A stretch of 64,000 nucleotides of DNA from Bacteroidota bacterium (GCA_023392945.1 JAEWNB010000136.1:4745-68744), one strand, 5' to 3'; positions 10,017 through 19,817 are shown, numbered from the stretch's first letter. A program made the numbers and translations. Notes: generated from the letters alone by a model not told the origin.

Positions 10017-11096
10017 ATGAAAAACTATTTAATTTCAGGCATTCAGCAAATTGGCGTTGGGACAGTCGATATGGAAGCATCCTGGAAATGGTATATCGAA
10101 CATTTCCAGATTGATATACGTATTTTGGAAGATGACACCGTTGCTGAACTGATGTTGCCTTACACCGGCAATTCTCCCCAGAAACGTCATGCTTGCATCG
10201 CCATTAATATGCAAGGAGGAGGAGGATTGGAGATATGGCAATATTCAGAACGCAAACCGCAACCGGTAGGTTTTGATATTCAGGTTGGCGATCTTGGAAT
10301 ATTCTGTACCAAAATTAAAAGTCGTGATGTTGCAAAGCTTTATGCAGAAATAAAAACAAAATATTCCAATATCAGCGAATTAACTTTTGACCCCGAAGGG
10401 AAACCCACTTTTTTTGTTCAAGACCCATGGGGGAATTATTTCCAGATAGTTCAATATAAATCCATTTACGTGGAAGAACATCGTTATGCAGGAGGGGCAC
10501 TGGGCTGCATGATTGGTGTCACTGATATTGACAAAGCTTTGATAGTTTACCGCGACATTTTGGGCTATGATCAAATTGTGTTCGACAAAAGTGGTCAGTT
10601 TGAAGACCTAAAGTTTATGAAAGGTGGTGACCAAAGCTATCGGCGGGTATTACTGACTCATTCCAAACCCAGACAGGGAGCATTCTCAGAGATGCTCGGG
10701 CATAGCTGGATTGAACTGATAGTTGCCATGGAACGTATTCCTAAAAAGATTTTTGAAGGAAGATTCTGGGGAGATCCGGGCTTTATTCAAATTTGTTTCG
10801 ATGTGACTTATATGGACTCATTGCGCAATTTTTGCGAGTCAAAAGGCTTTCCCTTTACTGTTGACAGCTCCATCAATAAAAACAATGCCGACACTTTTGA
10901 CATGGGAGATGCCGCCGGAAGATTTGCCTATATTGAAGATCCCGATGGCACTTTAATTGAATTTGTTGAAACACATAAATTGCCTGTTATCAAAAAAATG
11001 GGTATCAACATCGACTTAAGAAAGAGGAAACGCGAGAAAGCACTACCCCGCTTTTTGCTTGGATTTTTGAGAATGAACAGATTTAAAATACAGTAG
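10017..11096 (+). CDS. VOC-superfamily (glyoxalase/dioxygenase-fold) protein
   Basis: A 359-residue cytosolic protein with two halves of the vicinal-oxygen-chelate fold. Half one starts with IQQIGVGTVDMEASWKWY and ends near QDPWGNYFQIVQ. Half two starts at GGALGCMIGVTDIDKALIVY and ends with EDPDGTLIEFVETHK. The pattern resembles 4-hydroxyphenylpyruvate dioxygenase and glyoxalase relatives, but the length and motifs do not fix a substrate. Possible metal ligands in the second half include a His in LGHSWIELIV and the Glu in LIEFVE. The start codon of the HdrC-like gene is five bases after this stop region, so the two are almost certainly one transcript and may work together. Specific function unknown. 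Confidence 0.8.
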   Translation: MKNYLISGIQQIGVGTVDMEASWKWYIEHFQIDIRILEDDTVAELMLPYTGNSPQKRHACIAINMQGGGGLEIWQYSERKPQPVGFDIQVGDLGIFCTKIKSRDVAKLYAEIKTKYSNISELTFDPEGKPTFFVQDPWGNYFQIVQYKSIYVEEHRYAGGALGCMIGVTDIDKALIVYRDILGYDQIVFDKSGQFEDLKFMKGGDQSYRRVLLTHSKPRQGAFSEMLGHSWIELIVAMERIPKKIFEGRFWGDPGFIQICFDVTYMDSLRNFCESKGFPFTVDSSINKNNADTFDMGDAAGRFAYIEDPDGTLIEFVETHKLPVIKKMGINIDLRKRKREKALPRFLLGFLRMNRFKIQ

Positions 11097-11100
11097 CTTT

Positions 11101-11715
11101 ATGGGAAATCTTTATAATTTATTGATGAAGGATGATCGATTTGAAGAGTCGCTAAAAGCTTGTATGAATTGTGGGATATGTACTGCAATATGTCCTGCAG
11201 CAGAATTCTTCGACTATGATCCCAGAAAAATTTGCGATATTGTGCAAAGAAAAGATGAAGCTGAAATCGAAAATTTACTCCGTTCAGAAACCATCTGGTA
11301 TTGCGGACAGTGTATGTCGTGCAAAACGCGCTGTCCCAGAAACAATGCCCCCGGTGTCTTGATAAATGTGTTGAGAAAATATTCTCAGGAGCTTGGCTAT
11401 AATAACGATAGTGTAATGGGGCGGCAACAATCAGAACTGGTAAACAGTATTGGGAAAAACATCTTGGAGATTGGTTATTGTGTACATCCTGACAGAGTTG
11501 ACCCTGAAGTTCATCCAGAACAAGGTCCGGTCTGGAAATGGTATCGCGAGCACATTGAAGATATTGCCCCAAAACTGGGCGCTAATTACAATGGGGACGG
11601 GCCGGGAGCCCTTCGTAAGATACGACAGGAGAACCTTGATGAGATCCGCAAAATATTTGAAGCCACCGGCGGACGTGAACTCCAAAATAAAATTCTTCGC
11701 AAAAGAAAAAAATAA
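11101..11715 (+). CDS. HdrC-like protein with two [4Fe-4S] clusters
   Basis: A 204-residue iron-sulfur protein similar to the C subunit of heterodisulfide reductases. Two cysteine clusters are visible: CMNCGICTAICP near residues 21-32 and CGQCMSCKTRCP near residues 65-76, each a CxxCxxCxxxCP ferredoxin motif. The rest is helical, and the C-terminus is very basic. HdrC normally passes electrons to HdrB and HdrA, but neither is adjacent; only the VOC gene upstream shares its transcript. It may donate electrons to a partner encoded elsewhere. The fold call is secure; the role is not. Confidence 0.82.
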   Translation: MGNLYNLLMKDDRFEESLKACMNCGICTAICPAAEFFDYDPRKICDIVQRKDEAEIENLLRSETIWYCGQCMSCKTRCPRNNAPGVLINVLRKYSQELGYNNDSVMGRQQSELVNSIGKNILEIGYCVHPDRVDPEVHPEQGPVWKWYREHIEDIAPKLGANYNGDGPGALRKIRQENLDEIRKIFEATGGRELQNKILRKRKK

Positions 11716-11746
11716 ACGCCATTTTACTTTAATCAATATAAAAAAA

Positions 11747-11775
11747 AATAACCTTCAAATTGATTGAAGGTTATT
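11747..11775 (-). terminator. Terminator of the tRNA-Pro/tRNA-Arg transcript
   Basis: A perfect 12-bp stem (AATAACCTTCAA with its complement, 5-nt loop). On the minus strand it is followed by a run of eight or nine U residues, directly after tRNA-Arg. It may also slow the plus-strand HdrC transcript, where the U-run is weaker. Confidence 0.82.
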
Positions 11776-11788
11776 ATCTTTTTGCAAG

Positions 11789-11861
11789 TGACTCCGGTTG
11801 GGATCGAACCAACAGCCTATTGCTTAGAAGGCAATTGCTCTATCCATTGAGCTACGGAGCC
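11789..11861 (-). tRNA. tRNA-Arg (anticodon TCT)
   Basis: The minus strand gives a full cloverleaf. The 7-bp acceptor stem (GGCTCCG/CGGAGTC, one G-U) is present, with a D-arm, an anticodon loop CTTCTAA with anticodon TCT, and a T-arm with GGTTCGATCC. The discriminator base is A, and CCA is not encoded. It reads AGA codons. Confidence 0.95.
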
Positions 11862-11869
11862 TCGTTCGG

Positions 11870-11944
11870 TCGGGATAGCAAGATTCGAACTTGCGACCTC
11901 CTGCTCCCAAAGCAGGCGCGATAACCGGACTACGCTATATCCCG
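11870..11944 (-). tRNA. tRNA-Pro (anticodon TGG)
   Basis: The minus strand folds into a cloverleaf with acceptor stem CGGGATA/TATCCCG, a five-base-pair anticodon stem (CCTGC/GCAGG), loop TTTGGGA with anticodon TGG, and a T-arm containing GTTCGAAT. The discriminator is A and CCA is not encoded. It is eight bases upstream of tRNA-Arg and shares its promoter and terminator. Confidence 0.95.
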
Positions 11945-11956
11945 ATTTTGAGGGTG

Positions 11957-11964
11957 CAAAAATA
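11957..11964 (-). promoter_or_regulatory. -7 promoter box for the tRNA operon
   Basis: TATTTTTG on the minus strand lies 12 bases before the first base of tRNA-Pro, the expected spacing for a tRNA promoter. Confidence 0.65.
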
Positions 11965-12012
11965 CACTTTTTTTTTATTCTGCATTATAAAAAAAGAAAA
12001 AAAGATTTTTTG

Positions 12013-12020
12013 TACCTTTG
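12013..12020 (+). promoter_or_regulatory. -7 promoter box for the acyl-CoA reductase gene
   Basis: TACCTTTG followed by CA is a textbook Bacteroidota -7 element, 16 bases before the ATG. It diverges from the tRNA promoter 50 bases away. Confidence 0.7.
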
Positions 12021-12036
12021 CATCAAATAATCACGA

Positions 12037-13104
12037 ATGAATCTGGATTTTTCTAGTAGAATTGCTGCTTTCACAGAATTGGGAAATATAATCAGAAATA
12101 GAGCTCAATGCCCTTTTTCTATGGAAATAATCGAAGCTATTGAAAAACAATCCATTGAAAATCATTGGTTTATCACCTCTTTTATCAATTATTCTTTGGA
12201 TGCAATTGCTACAATGCTGAAGGATGACAAACTTCGGGAACTTGAAAATTATTACTTAGCTATTCCAGATATTGAGCTGAACCTGAATAAAATGATTGCC
12301 GTTATTGCTGCAGGAAATATTCCTGTTGCTGCTTTTCATGACTTTTTCTCCGTATTAGTAAGCGGAAACCGCTTTATGGGGAAACTCTCTTCTCATGACT
12401 CTATTTTGCTACCTCTTATTGCCAAAATATTGACCGATATTGAACCTGTATTTAAAGACAGCTTTTGTTTTGTTGATAAAATTGCCTCTTTTGATAAAGT
12501 GATTGCCAATGGAAGCAATAACAGCAACCGATATTTTGAGTATTATTTTAAAAAACAGCCAAATATTCTGCGTAAACATAAAAATAGCCTGGCAATTTTA
12601 TCAGGAAATGAGACCGATGAAGAACTTGTCGGTTTATTCAAGGATATATTTCTTTATTTCGGCTTAGGCTGTCGTTCTGTCTCCAAACTGTTTGTCCCTC
12701 AGAATTATGATTTCAGCAACCTGTTGCGAATATTTACAGAAAACAGCGAAGAGATTTCAACACACAATCATTATCTGAACAACCTGGAATATCAAAGAGC
12801 TATCCATCTGATTAATGGCTATTCCTTTTTAGACTTGGGCATTGTATTGCTGGAAGAAAAAGAGGAGGTAGCCTCCCCTATCGGAATCCTTAATTTCCAA
12901 TATTACAACTCTTTGGATGATGTTGTCTTTTTTTTGAATCAAAACAAAGATAAAATTCAATGTATTGTTTCCCGGTCGGCATATTTTCCCGATGCAGTTC
13001 CGTTTGGCAAAGCTCAAAATCCCGAAATAATGGACTTTGCCGATGGTATTGATACCATACGATGGTGTGCTTCCCCTGCTTCACTTAATGCGATAAATCA
13101 GTAA
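12037..13104 (+). CDS. LuxC-type acyl-CoA reductase
   Basis: A 355-residue protein of the LuxC / acyl-CoA reductase family, which reduces acyl-CoA or acyl thioesters to aldehydes through a cysteine thioester, with an aldehyde-dehydrogenase fold. The GLGCRSVSKLFVP segment near residue 210 holds the likely catalytic Cys, and AAGNIPVAAFHDFFSVLVSGN near residue 90 matches the nucleotide-binding region (described in outline). Most characterised LuxC proteins are over 450 residues, so this is the shorter form common in Bacteroidota. No lux genes are nearby. Substrate and pathway are unknown. It starts from its own promoter and lies 29 bases before a two-component system. Confidence 0.8.
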   Translation: MNLDFSSRIAAFTELGNIIRNRAQCPFSMEIIEAIEKQSIENHWFITSFINYSLDAIATMLKDDKLRELENYYLAIPDIELNLNKMIAVIAAGNIPVAAFHDFFSVLVSGNRFMGKLSSHDSILLPLIAKILTDIEPVFKDSFCFVDKIASFDKVIANGSNNSNRYFEYYFKKQPNILRKHKNSLAILSGNETDEELVGLFKDIFLYFGLGCRSVSKLFVPQNYDFSNLLRIFTENSEEISTHNHYLNNLEYQRAIHLINGYSFLDLGIVLLEEKEEVASPIGILNFQYYNSLDDVVFFLNQNKDKIQCIVSRSAYFPDAVPFGKAQNPEIMDFADGIDTIRWCASPASLNAINQ

Positions 13105-13133
13105 TAACATTTTGTAATCATGCAACATAACTT

Positions 13134-14708
13134 ATGAAAAGAAAACTGATTATTCCCATTTCAATTCTTTTGACTATCACTTCATTTATGCTCGTAGTGA
13201 CTATCTTTAAGTTATATACCGAAGCTGAAAAAGTGCAAAGAAGCATCTTTGCCAGTGAAGTTCTTGCTGCAGGTGAAGAAATTGTGGGCAAGATAGATGC
13301 CGTTTTAAAAGGAGATACTCTTCCCTTTACTATTGAATTGCCGGAAAATAAAAATGACTCTACTCCTGCCGTTTATCATAAATATTCCAAAAAATTTCTA
13401 CTCGATTCGACCTCATCCAAGCCTGTCGGCATTGTCAAAAGTACTATTTCTTATACCGCCAAAACTATTTTTATTACAGAATATGATACTACCTTTTTTG
13501 ACACAAACTACAGGAAAAACTTCAAATTTATTCCTCCCGTTTGGGATGAAGAGATGGATTATTTAAAATTTGAAGATAAAAATGAAAGAGCAAGAAAAAG
13601 CAAAAATAAATTGGATATCAATCTAATAGAAATGGACAGCAACACTATTAATTTGCTAAACAAAGAATTTTTGAACAGAATAATTAAAGAATCTTTGGGT
13701 GTTGCCACTATTGAAGCCGATTTTGATTTTGCCCTTTACAATGCTTTTACTACCAATTTCGTAGTTCCTCCATCAATTACAACTCCTGAAAACATTCTCC
13801 AAAGTGAATATGTTTTTGCCCTCAAGAAAAATGACAAATTCATTTCACCTCATTATTTAATTCTCTACTTCCCTGATGAAAGAGGAATCTATTTTCAACG
13901 TATGGGCACTATTGCCGTTTTGATTATCAGCCTTTTAACCATAATTCTTATAATATCAGGATTAACATTATACTACCTTTACAGACAAAAAAAGATTGCC
14001 GATGTCCGCAACGACTTTATAAACAACATGACTCATGAGTTTAAAACGCCAATTGCGACCATATCATTGGCTTGTGAAGCAATTTCAGATGAAAGTGTTC
14101 TGGAAGACACAGAGACCAAAATTGCCTATATTTCTATTATCAGAGACGAAAACAATCGTCTTAAAAACATGGTTAATAATATATTACAAATAGCCCAGCT
14201 CAAGAAAGGACAACTCAAGATGGATATTGAGCGTTTCGATATCCATGAATTAATCAAAAACATTGCGGAAAGTGTCTCTTTGCAAATCACTTCAAATAAT
14301 GGGCATCTTTCTTTATATCTAGACGCTACTCAAAATTTTATCTTTGCTGACAAGACTCATATTGAAAACTGCATTATCAATCTGGTGGAAAATGCCATCA
14401 AATATTCAAAAAACAATTCCGAAATAGAAATTAAAACTGAGAGTGACAAGAAAAATCTAATAATTTCGGTCAAAGATAATGGAATCGGGATTTCTAAAAA
14501 GAACCAGAAGAGAATTTTTCATGAATTTTACAGAGTTTCCAAAGGGAATGTTCATGACACTAACGGCTATGGAATGGGTCTTGATTATGTTAAAAAGATT
14601 GTATCTTTACACGACGGTTCAATTACGGTTCAAAGTGAAATTAACAAAGGAAGCATATTTACTTTATATTTGCCAATCAAAAAAATAGAATATGGAAACA
14701 CCAATTAA
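13134..14708 (+). CDS. rprX: Sensor histidine kinase (RprX-like)
   Basis: A 524-residue membrane histidine kinase. TM1 spans about residues 7-25, a periplasmic sensor of about 230 residues follows, and TM2 lies at about 258-282. The HisKA phospho-acceptor is His301 in NNMTHEFKTP. The ATPase domain shows the N box (NLVENAIKYSKN), G1 (DNGIGIS), F (FHEFYR) and G2 (GYGMGLDYVKKIV). The end overlaps the response regulator start by 17 bases, a tight translational coupling. The arrangement and motif wording resemble RprX of Bacteroides fragilis, but orthology is inferred from memory of the family, not from an alignment. The signal sensed is not evident. Confidence 0.9.
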   Translation: MKRKLIIPISILLTITSFMLVVTIFKLYTEAEKVQRSIFASEVLAAGEEIVGKIDAVLKGDTLPFTIELPENKNDSTPAVYHKYSKKFLLDSTSSKPVGIVKSTISYTAKTIFITEYDTTFFDTNYRKNFKFIPPVWDEEMDYLKFEDKNERARKSKNKLDINLIEMDSNTINLLNKEFLNRIIKESLGVATIEADFDFALYNAFTTNFVVPPSITTPENILQSEYVFALKKNDKFISPHYLILYFPDERGIYFQRMGTIAVLIISLLTIILIISGLTLYYLYRQKKIADVRNDFINNMTHEFKTPIATISLACEAISDESVLEDTETKIAYISIIRDENNRLKNMVNNILQIAQLKKGQLKMDIERFDIHELIKNIAESVSLQITSNNGHLSLYLDATQNFIFADKTHIENCIINLVENAIKYSKNNSEIEIKTESDKKNLIISVKDNGIGISKKNQKRIFHEFYRVSKGNVHDTNGYGMGLDYVKKIVSLHDGSITVQSEINKGSIFTLYLPIKKIEYGNTN

Positions 14709-15381
14709 AATTTTATTAGCTGAAGATGATGTAAACCTTGGTAAAGTTTTGACTACCTACCTCGAAGCTAAAGGTTATACAGTTAAACATGCCAATAACG
14801 GTGAAATGGCTTTTGATTTTTTTTGCACCAACAACTTTGACATCTGTCTGGTTGATGTGATGATGCCTCTTAAAGATGGCTTTACACTGGCAAAAGAAAT
14901 CAGAAAAATGGACAAAAAAATCCCCATTATCTTCTTAACTGCCAAAAATTTCCAGGAAGATATGATAGAAGGCCTTTCAATTGGTGGTGACGACTATATC
15001 ACAAAGCCATTTTCAATGGAAGTACTTTTAGCCAGATTACAAGCATTATTGAGACGAACTATTCAGGAAAGCGATAAGGTTGAACAGTCAGTTTTTCAGC
15101 TTGGAACAATAAGTTTTGACGTAAATCACCAGACACTTACCAGCAATGGAAAAGAGACCCGCCTGACCACCCGTGAATCTGAACTTCTTACTATGTTAAT
15201 TCACAAAAAAAATGAGGTACTTGAAAGAGAATTTGCCCTTAAAAAAATATGGGGAGACGACAGCTATTACAACGCAAGAAGTATGGATGTCTATATCACC
15301 AAACTGAGAAAGTTCTTTAAAGACGACCCATCTGTTCAAATTATCAATGTACACGGAATCGGCTTTAAACTTGTCATGTAA
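14692..15381 (+). CDS. rprY: OmpR-family response regulator (RprY-like)
   Basis: A 229-residue two-domain response regulator. The receiver domain (1-120) has acidic Glu11, Asp12 and Asp13, phospho-acceptor Asp55 in LVDVMMP, Thr83 and Lys105. The winged-helix DNA-binding domain (about 130-229) shows the OmpR-type LTTRESELLTMLI and MDVYITKLRKFF segments. It is translated in overlap with the kinase, so the two form a cognate pair. The call as RprY-like rests on pairing and motif similarity. Target genes cannot be read from this window. Confidence 0.92.
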   Translation: METPIKILLAEDDVNLGKVLTTYLEAKGYTVKHANNGEMAFDFFCTNNFDICLVDVMMPLKDGFTLAKEIRKMDKKIPIIFLTAKNFQEDMIEGLSIGGDDYITKPFSMEVLLARLQALLRRTIQESDKVEQSVFQLGTISFDVNHQTLTSNGKETRLTTRESELLTMLIHKKNEVLEREFALKKIWGDDSYYNARSMDVYITKLRKFFKDDPSVQIINVHGIGFKLVM

Positions 15382-15416
15382 AGCTACTTCCGCTTGTATT
15401 TTAATTCTTTTCGCTA

Positions 15417-17549
15417 TTAGGTTATCAATTTCAACTTCTTATTTCTGAACAGTTTAATCAGAAAAAAGATACCACACCCAATCCACGTAATCAATTCTGC
15501 CATAAAGGCATACAGAATATCTAACCGTTTATAGGTAAATTCAATTTGATGAGAACCTTTCGGAACATTCACCGACATCAGGGAATTATCAATAATTTCA
15601 ATTTTCAGCGATTTACCTTTTTCAGTCGTAGCAATCCATCCCGGGTAATAATTCTGACAAATCACCACAGGTCGTTCAATTTCTGTTTTGGTAGCAAGTA
15701 AAATATCTCCGGGATTAAACCTGACAATAGTCACGTTTGACAAATAGCTGCTTGAATATGATTTGGTAAATTGCCTATTATTGGTGTATGCACTATCCAC
15801 ACTTAAAAAAAGTGGCTTATCAGAATAGATAATTTCATCAGGGAAGAATGCTACCTCTGATAATGAAAGACGCTTTTCACTTTTGAAATAGGGAGTCAGC
15901 ATATCTTCATGCTTTTTGATTACTACGGGCATATAGCTATCCCATTCAATTTTTTTCGCAAATATTCCCAAATTTCTCCAAAAAGGGCCAAATTCGCCCA
16001 CAGAATAGAGGTTCTCGCTGGAAGTAACTTCACGGGGTATGGGATATCCCGTTGGTTTTGATGACAACATCTCGGCAAATTGCTTATTCGTATAATTATT
16101 CATAAAACCGGTACGCTGAGTACAAATCCACCCATTCAAAACCAAGTCTGCAATTAATACAAACATCACTATTTTTACAAGATGTTTAATATCAGCAAAA
16201 ATTGATATCAAAACAACAGTAAGTAAAAGAATTTGCATCAATGACTCATAGAAAAACTTATGATAAAGGGAACTGTCGTTGATCGCAGAAAAATTAAAAG
16301 AGATAAAATCCAGAAAAATTGTTTTATCCTCAACCATCAACAGAACAGAAAATAGCAAAAAACAAATCAACAATGTGATAGTAAAAATAAGGAATCGTTT
16401 TTTGTACCGAGAAAAATCAGAAATAAAAATATCAAAGCCTTTCGCTGCAACCAACAAGATTGCAATAATGACAAATAGCCTAAAAATGGCAGGTATTCGT
16501 ATTAAATTAAACAATGGCAAAGCAAAAAACGCCCATTTATGAACCGGTAAAAAACTTCCCAACGAAAGCAACAGACAAAACAGTCCCCAATAGCCGATTA
16601 TTTTCAGGGGAGAACTCTTTTTTTGAAACAATCCCAAAAAGAAAAAGAAAATGGTTAGCACCCCAACATAGATGGTTCCCATAGAAATATCCGTTTTGAT
16701 GAATGCCCCTTCACTACAAGCAATCCAAGGGAAAAGCAGAGAAATAAAACTTTGAGGAGTAAAAGCAATCTCAGAAGCTCTTGAATAGGAAAGAGTATCT
16801 CCTCGGGTAATAAAACTCTTTATTTCAACGAATGAAATTACTGAAGGAAGTATCAAAAGAAGGCAAAGAACCCCGGCTAATATGAGAAATGGAATTAATT
16901 TTTTGAAATAGCTTTTATTTTTAATATTTACAACAATATAATAGAACAATAGGGCAACAAAAAGGTAGAAAAGAATAAAACTAAAGCCCGGATAGCCTCC
17001 TGTAAATAAAAGGGATGCAAAAACAGCCATCCCAACCGCATTTTTGGCACGAGGATTTTCAAAAAAGTCAAGCAAAAAATGAAGCACCCAAGGCACCCAA
17101 GTTGCGGCAATAATCCAAGAAATATGCTGTGCATTTCCCACAAAGAAGCCCGACAATATATAGCAACAAGCAACCATCAGGGCAGCACTTTTTTTATCCA
17201 CAAACCGCCGTGTCAACAGAAAGAATCCGCTTCCGGCAAGAAAAACATGCAAGACAAATTCAATACCCCAGGTTACAGGAGAATAACCACCGAAAATCGA
17301 TAGTATCCATAAAGGGAGATAAAAGGTTCCCGACTGTGGATCCGCATGAACCGGCAACCCCATTGACTGATAGGGCAGCCATATCGGAAAAATATTATGA
17401 TGAATAGCTTCAAACATGAAGTATCTGCCCGGGAAAAACTCATCTGCAAAATCATAAATCGGAGCATACAAAAACATCCAGAAATAGGCAGCTATACTTA
17501 TAAATAAAATAAAAAGAAAATAAGGATAGTCGGACTTAGCTTTTTTCAT
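15417..17549 (-). CDS. YfhO-family multi-pass membrane protein
   Basis: A 710-residue integral membrane protein with about 12 hydrophobic spans followed by a C-terminal soluble part and a last membrane span. It resembles the YfhO family, which is linked to lipid-carrier-dependent glycosylation of surface polymers in Firmicutes; the Bacteroidota members are uncharacterised. The early DEFFPGRYFMFEAIHHN and QSMGLPVHADPQSG segments are typical of GT-C-like folds. I chose the ATG at 17549 rather than an upstream one at 17597. A promoter -7 box lies at 17566-17573, inside the longer version, and the shorter start gives MKKAKSD followed directly by TM1. It appears monocistronic. Confidence 0.8.
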   Translation of the reverse strand: MKKAKSDYPYFLFILFISIAAYFWMFLYAPIYDFADEFFPGRYFMFEAIHHNIFPIWLPYQSMGLPVHADPQSGTFYLPLWILSIFGGYSPVTWGIEFVLHVFLAGSGFFLLTRRFVDKKSAALMVACCYILSGFFVGNAQHISWIIAATWVPWVLHFLLDFFENPRAKNAVGMAVFASLLFTGGYPGFSFILFYLFVALLFYYIVVNIKNKSYFKKLIPFLILAGVLCLLLILPSVISFVEIKSFITRGDTLSYSRASEIAFTPQSFISLLFPWIACSEGAFIKTDISMGTIYVGVLTIFFFFLGLFQKKSSPLKIIGYWGLFCLLLSLGSFLPVHKWAFFALPLFNLIRIPAIFRLFVIIAILLVAAKGFDIFISDFSRYKKRFLIFTITLLICFLLFSVLLMVEDKTIFLDFISFNFSAINDSSLYHKFFYESLMQILLLTVVLISIFADIKHLVKIVMFVLIADLVLNGWICTQRTGFMNNYTNKQFAEMLSSKPTGYPIPREVTSSENLYSVGEFGPFWRNLGIFAKKIEWDSYMPVVIKKHEDMLTPYFKSEKRLSLSEVAFFPDEIIYSDKPLFLSVDSAYTNNRQFTKSYSSSYLSNVTIVRFNPGDILLATKTEIERPVVICQNYYPGWIATTEKGKSLKIEIIDNSLMSVNVPKGSHQIEFTYKRLDILYAFMAELITWIGCGIFFLIKLFRNKKLKLIT

Positions 17550-17565
17550 AATAAAATTTATATGG

Positions 17566-17573
17566 CAAAAATA
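17566..17573 (-). promoter_or_regulatory. -7 promoter box for the YfhO gene
   Basis: TATTTTTG on the minus strand, 16 bases upstream of the chosen ATG. It rules against the longer upstream start. Confidence 0.6.
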
Positions 17574-17668
17574 TAAAATCATTTCTTTCGTCAGCAAGAA
17601 ATGAGAAATTGAGAAAATTAATTTATAATTACCTATTTATTATAAATTGAATGAATGCATTAATTGAT

Positions 17669-17676
17669 TATTTTTG
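17669..17676 (+). promoter_or_regulatory. -7 promoter box for glnS
   Basis: TATTTTTG followed by CA, 47 bases before the glnS ATG. Confidence 0.6.
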
Positions 17677-17723
17677 CACCTTAGTTTTTTATGGTAATAC
17701 CTTAACCTAATTATAATTTGAGT

Positions 17724-19349
17724 ATGAATTTTATTGAACAAATAATCGAAGAAGATTTAAAAATTAACAAGAATAACTCTAAAGTCCATACTCGATTCCC
17801 CCCTGAGCCTAACGGCTATTTACATATTGGTCATGCTAAATCGATATGTCTCAATTTTGGTATAGCAAGGAAATATAACGGTAAATGTAATTTACGATTC
17901 GATGATACCAATCCGGTTAAGGAAGATGTTGAATATGTAGATTCTATAAAAGAAGATATTAAATGGCTGGGGTTTGAATGGGCGGAAGAGCACTATGCCT
18001 CAGATTATTTTGAACAACTTTATCAATGGGCTGAAAAGCTGATTTGTGAACAATTGGCTTACGTTGATGATTCTACCCAGGAAGAGATAAGTGAAGGAAG
18101 AGGGGTTCCCACTAAGCCCGGGATTGAAAGTCCTTATCGAAATAGAAGTGTGGAAGAAAATCTTGATTTGTTCCGTCGCATGCGTGCCGGAGAATTTCCT
18201 GACGGAAGTAAAACACTCCGTGCCAAAATAGGAATGTCTTCTCCCAACATGCACATGAGAGATCCTATTATGTACAGAATTCTTCATGCTGAGCACCATC
18301 GCACCGGCAATCAATGGTGCCTCTATCCCATGTATGACTATGCTCACGGACAGAGTGATTCCATTGAAGGGATTACCCATTCTATTTGTACCCTTGAGTT
18401 TGAAGTTCACCGCCCGTTGTATGACTGGTTTTGTGAAGCACTCAAGATTCACCACCCTCAGCAAATTGAATTTGCCAGATTGAACCTCAGCTACACCATT
18501 ATGAGCAAAAGAAAGCTGATGCAACTTGTTCAGGAGAAGCATGTCATGGGCTGGGATGATCCCAGAATGCCCACCATTTGCGGTCTAAGAAGAAGGGGCT
18601 TTTCACCTCAATCCATCCGTAATTTTGCAGAAACTGTCGGAGTAGCCAAAAGAGACAATATTATCGATGTGTCACTACTTGAATTTTGTGCCCGCGAAGA
18701 CCTGAACAAAATAGCAACTCGGACAATGGCAGTATTAGACCCTGTGAAATTAATTATTGACAATTTCCCTGATGACTGCATTGAAGAACTGCAAGCCGTC
18801 AATAATCCTGAAAATCCGGCAGTGGGGACCCGAATAGTGCCATTCTCAAAAAATCTTTGGATTGAAAGAGCAGATTTCAGAGAAAATGCCGACAAAAAAT
18901 TCTATCGACTCACTCCCGGTGGCGAAGTTCGATTAAAATATGCTTATATCATTAAATGTGACTTTGTGGTAAAAGACAACGATGGCGAGATTAAGGAAAT
19001 CCATTGTACCTATTTCCCTGAAACAAAAAGCGGCGGAGCTGAAAGCAACAGAAAAGTAAAAGCTACCATCCACTGGCTCTCAACAGCGCATTCAAAAGTT
19101 GCCGAAATAAGACTATTTGACCGTTTATTCAATGTTTCCGATCCGGACAATAATGAAGATGGAAAGACTTTTATTGACCATATTAATCAGAATTCTTTGG
19201 TAATCAAAAATGGTCTAATAGAACAATCTCTTACTCTGAATAAAGCTGATCATTATTATCAGTTTGAAAGAAACGGTTATTTCTGCATCGATAAAGATTC
19301 TACCGAAAATAAAATAGTATTTAATAAGACAGTAAACCTAAAACAATAA
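17724..19349 (+). CDS. glnS: Glutaminyl-tRNA synthetase
   Basis: GlnRS charges tRNA-Gln directly with glutamine. This 541-residue class I enzyme has the HIGH signature in [13 protein letters not shown] near residue 36 and the KMSKS-equivalent IMSKRKL near residue 259. The catalytic core is followed by the beta-barrel anticodon-binding domain. An in-frame TTG two codons upstream would also open the frame, but the ATG at 17724 is preferred. The stop codon overlaps the next ATG by one base, coupling glnS to the thioredoxin gene. GlnRS is present in only some bacterial groups; the rest use the transamidation route. Confidence 0.97.
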   Translation: MNFIEQIIEEDLKINKNNSKVHTRFPPEPNGYLHIGHAKSICLNFGIARKYNGKCNLRFDDTNPVKEDVEYVDSIKEDIKWLGFEWAEEHYASDYFEQLYQWAEKLICEQLAYVDDSTQEEISEGRGVPTKPGIESPYRNRSVEENLDLFRRMRAGEFPDGSKTLRAKIGMSSPNMHMRDPIMYRILHAEHHRTGNQWCLYPMYDYAHGQSDSIEGITHSICTLEFEVHRPLYDWFCEALKIHHPQQIEFARLNLSYTIMSKRKLMQLVQEKHVMGWDDPRMPTICGLRRRGFSPQSIRNFAETVGVAKRDNIIDVSLLEFCAREDLNKIATRTMAVLDPVKLIIDNFPDDCIEELQAVNNPENPAVGTRIVPFSKNLWIERADFRENADKKFYRLTPGGEVRLKYAYIIKCDFVVKDNDGEIKEIHCTYFPETKSGGAESNRKVKATIHWLSTAHSKVAEIRLFDRLFNVSDPDNNEDGKTFIDHINQNSLVIKNGLIEQSLTLNKADHYYQFERNGYFCIDKDSTENKIVFNKTVNLKQ

Positions 19350-19810
19350 TGAAAAACAAAGGCATTATCATTTTTACTCTATTGCTAATTGCATCTTTCT
19401 TGCAATCCAATGGTCAAACCGCCGGCAACAACACCTCTGCAGATGATAGCTATCAAGTAGTAAAGCTTACCCAGGCAGAATTTGAAAATAAAATCTTCAA
19501 TCCTTTAAAAGATGGAGATTCTGCTGTTTATAAAGGAAAAAAACCTTGCATTGTAGATTTTTATGCAGATTGGTGCCGTCCATGTAAAATGTTATCCCCC
19601 ATTCTGGAAGAACTATACAGAGAATATAAGGGAAAAATCATTGTTTATAAAGTTAATGTTGATGAACAAAAAGCATTGGCAAGTCAATATGGCATCAGTT
19701 CTATTCCAACACTTTTCCTCTTTCCGAAAAATAAAAAGCCTGCCTCAATAAAAGGATTTGTTGGTAAAGAAGAGTTAAAAAAATATATTGAAGAATATTT
19801 AAAACCTTGA
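19349..19810 (+). CDS. Secreted thioredoxin-family protein
   Basis: A 153-residue protein with an N-terminal signal peptide ending near SNGQ and a thioredoxin domain. The redox motif is WCRPC (Cys76 and Cys79), in VDFYADWCRPCKML. The cis-proline loop is GISSIPTLFLF. It is expected in the periplasm, where it would reduce or exchange disulfides. The CRPC dipeptide differs from the CGPC of cytosolic thioredoxin, so the redox potential may differ. It overlaps glnS by one base, and a repeat protein gene begins seven bases after its stop. Confidence 0.9.
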   Translation: MKNKGIIIFTLLLIASFLQSNGQTAGNNTSADDSYQVVKLTQAEFENKIFNPLKDGDSAVYKGKKPCIVDFYADWCRPCKMLSPILEELYREYKGKIIVYKVNVDEQKALASQYGISSIPTLFLFPKNKKPASIKGFVGKEELKKYIEEYLKP

Positions 19811-19817
19811 TCAGGTT

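Noticed and set aside
11099..11572. 157-residue minus-strand ORF over the HdrC-like gene
   Set aside because: Antisense to an iron-sulfur protein with clear cysteine motifs; its own sequence has no domain.
18000..18542. 180-residue minus-strand ORF within glnS
   Set aside because: Antisense of a conserved synthetase; no recognisable features.
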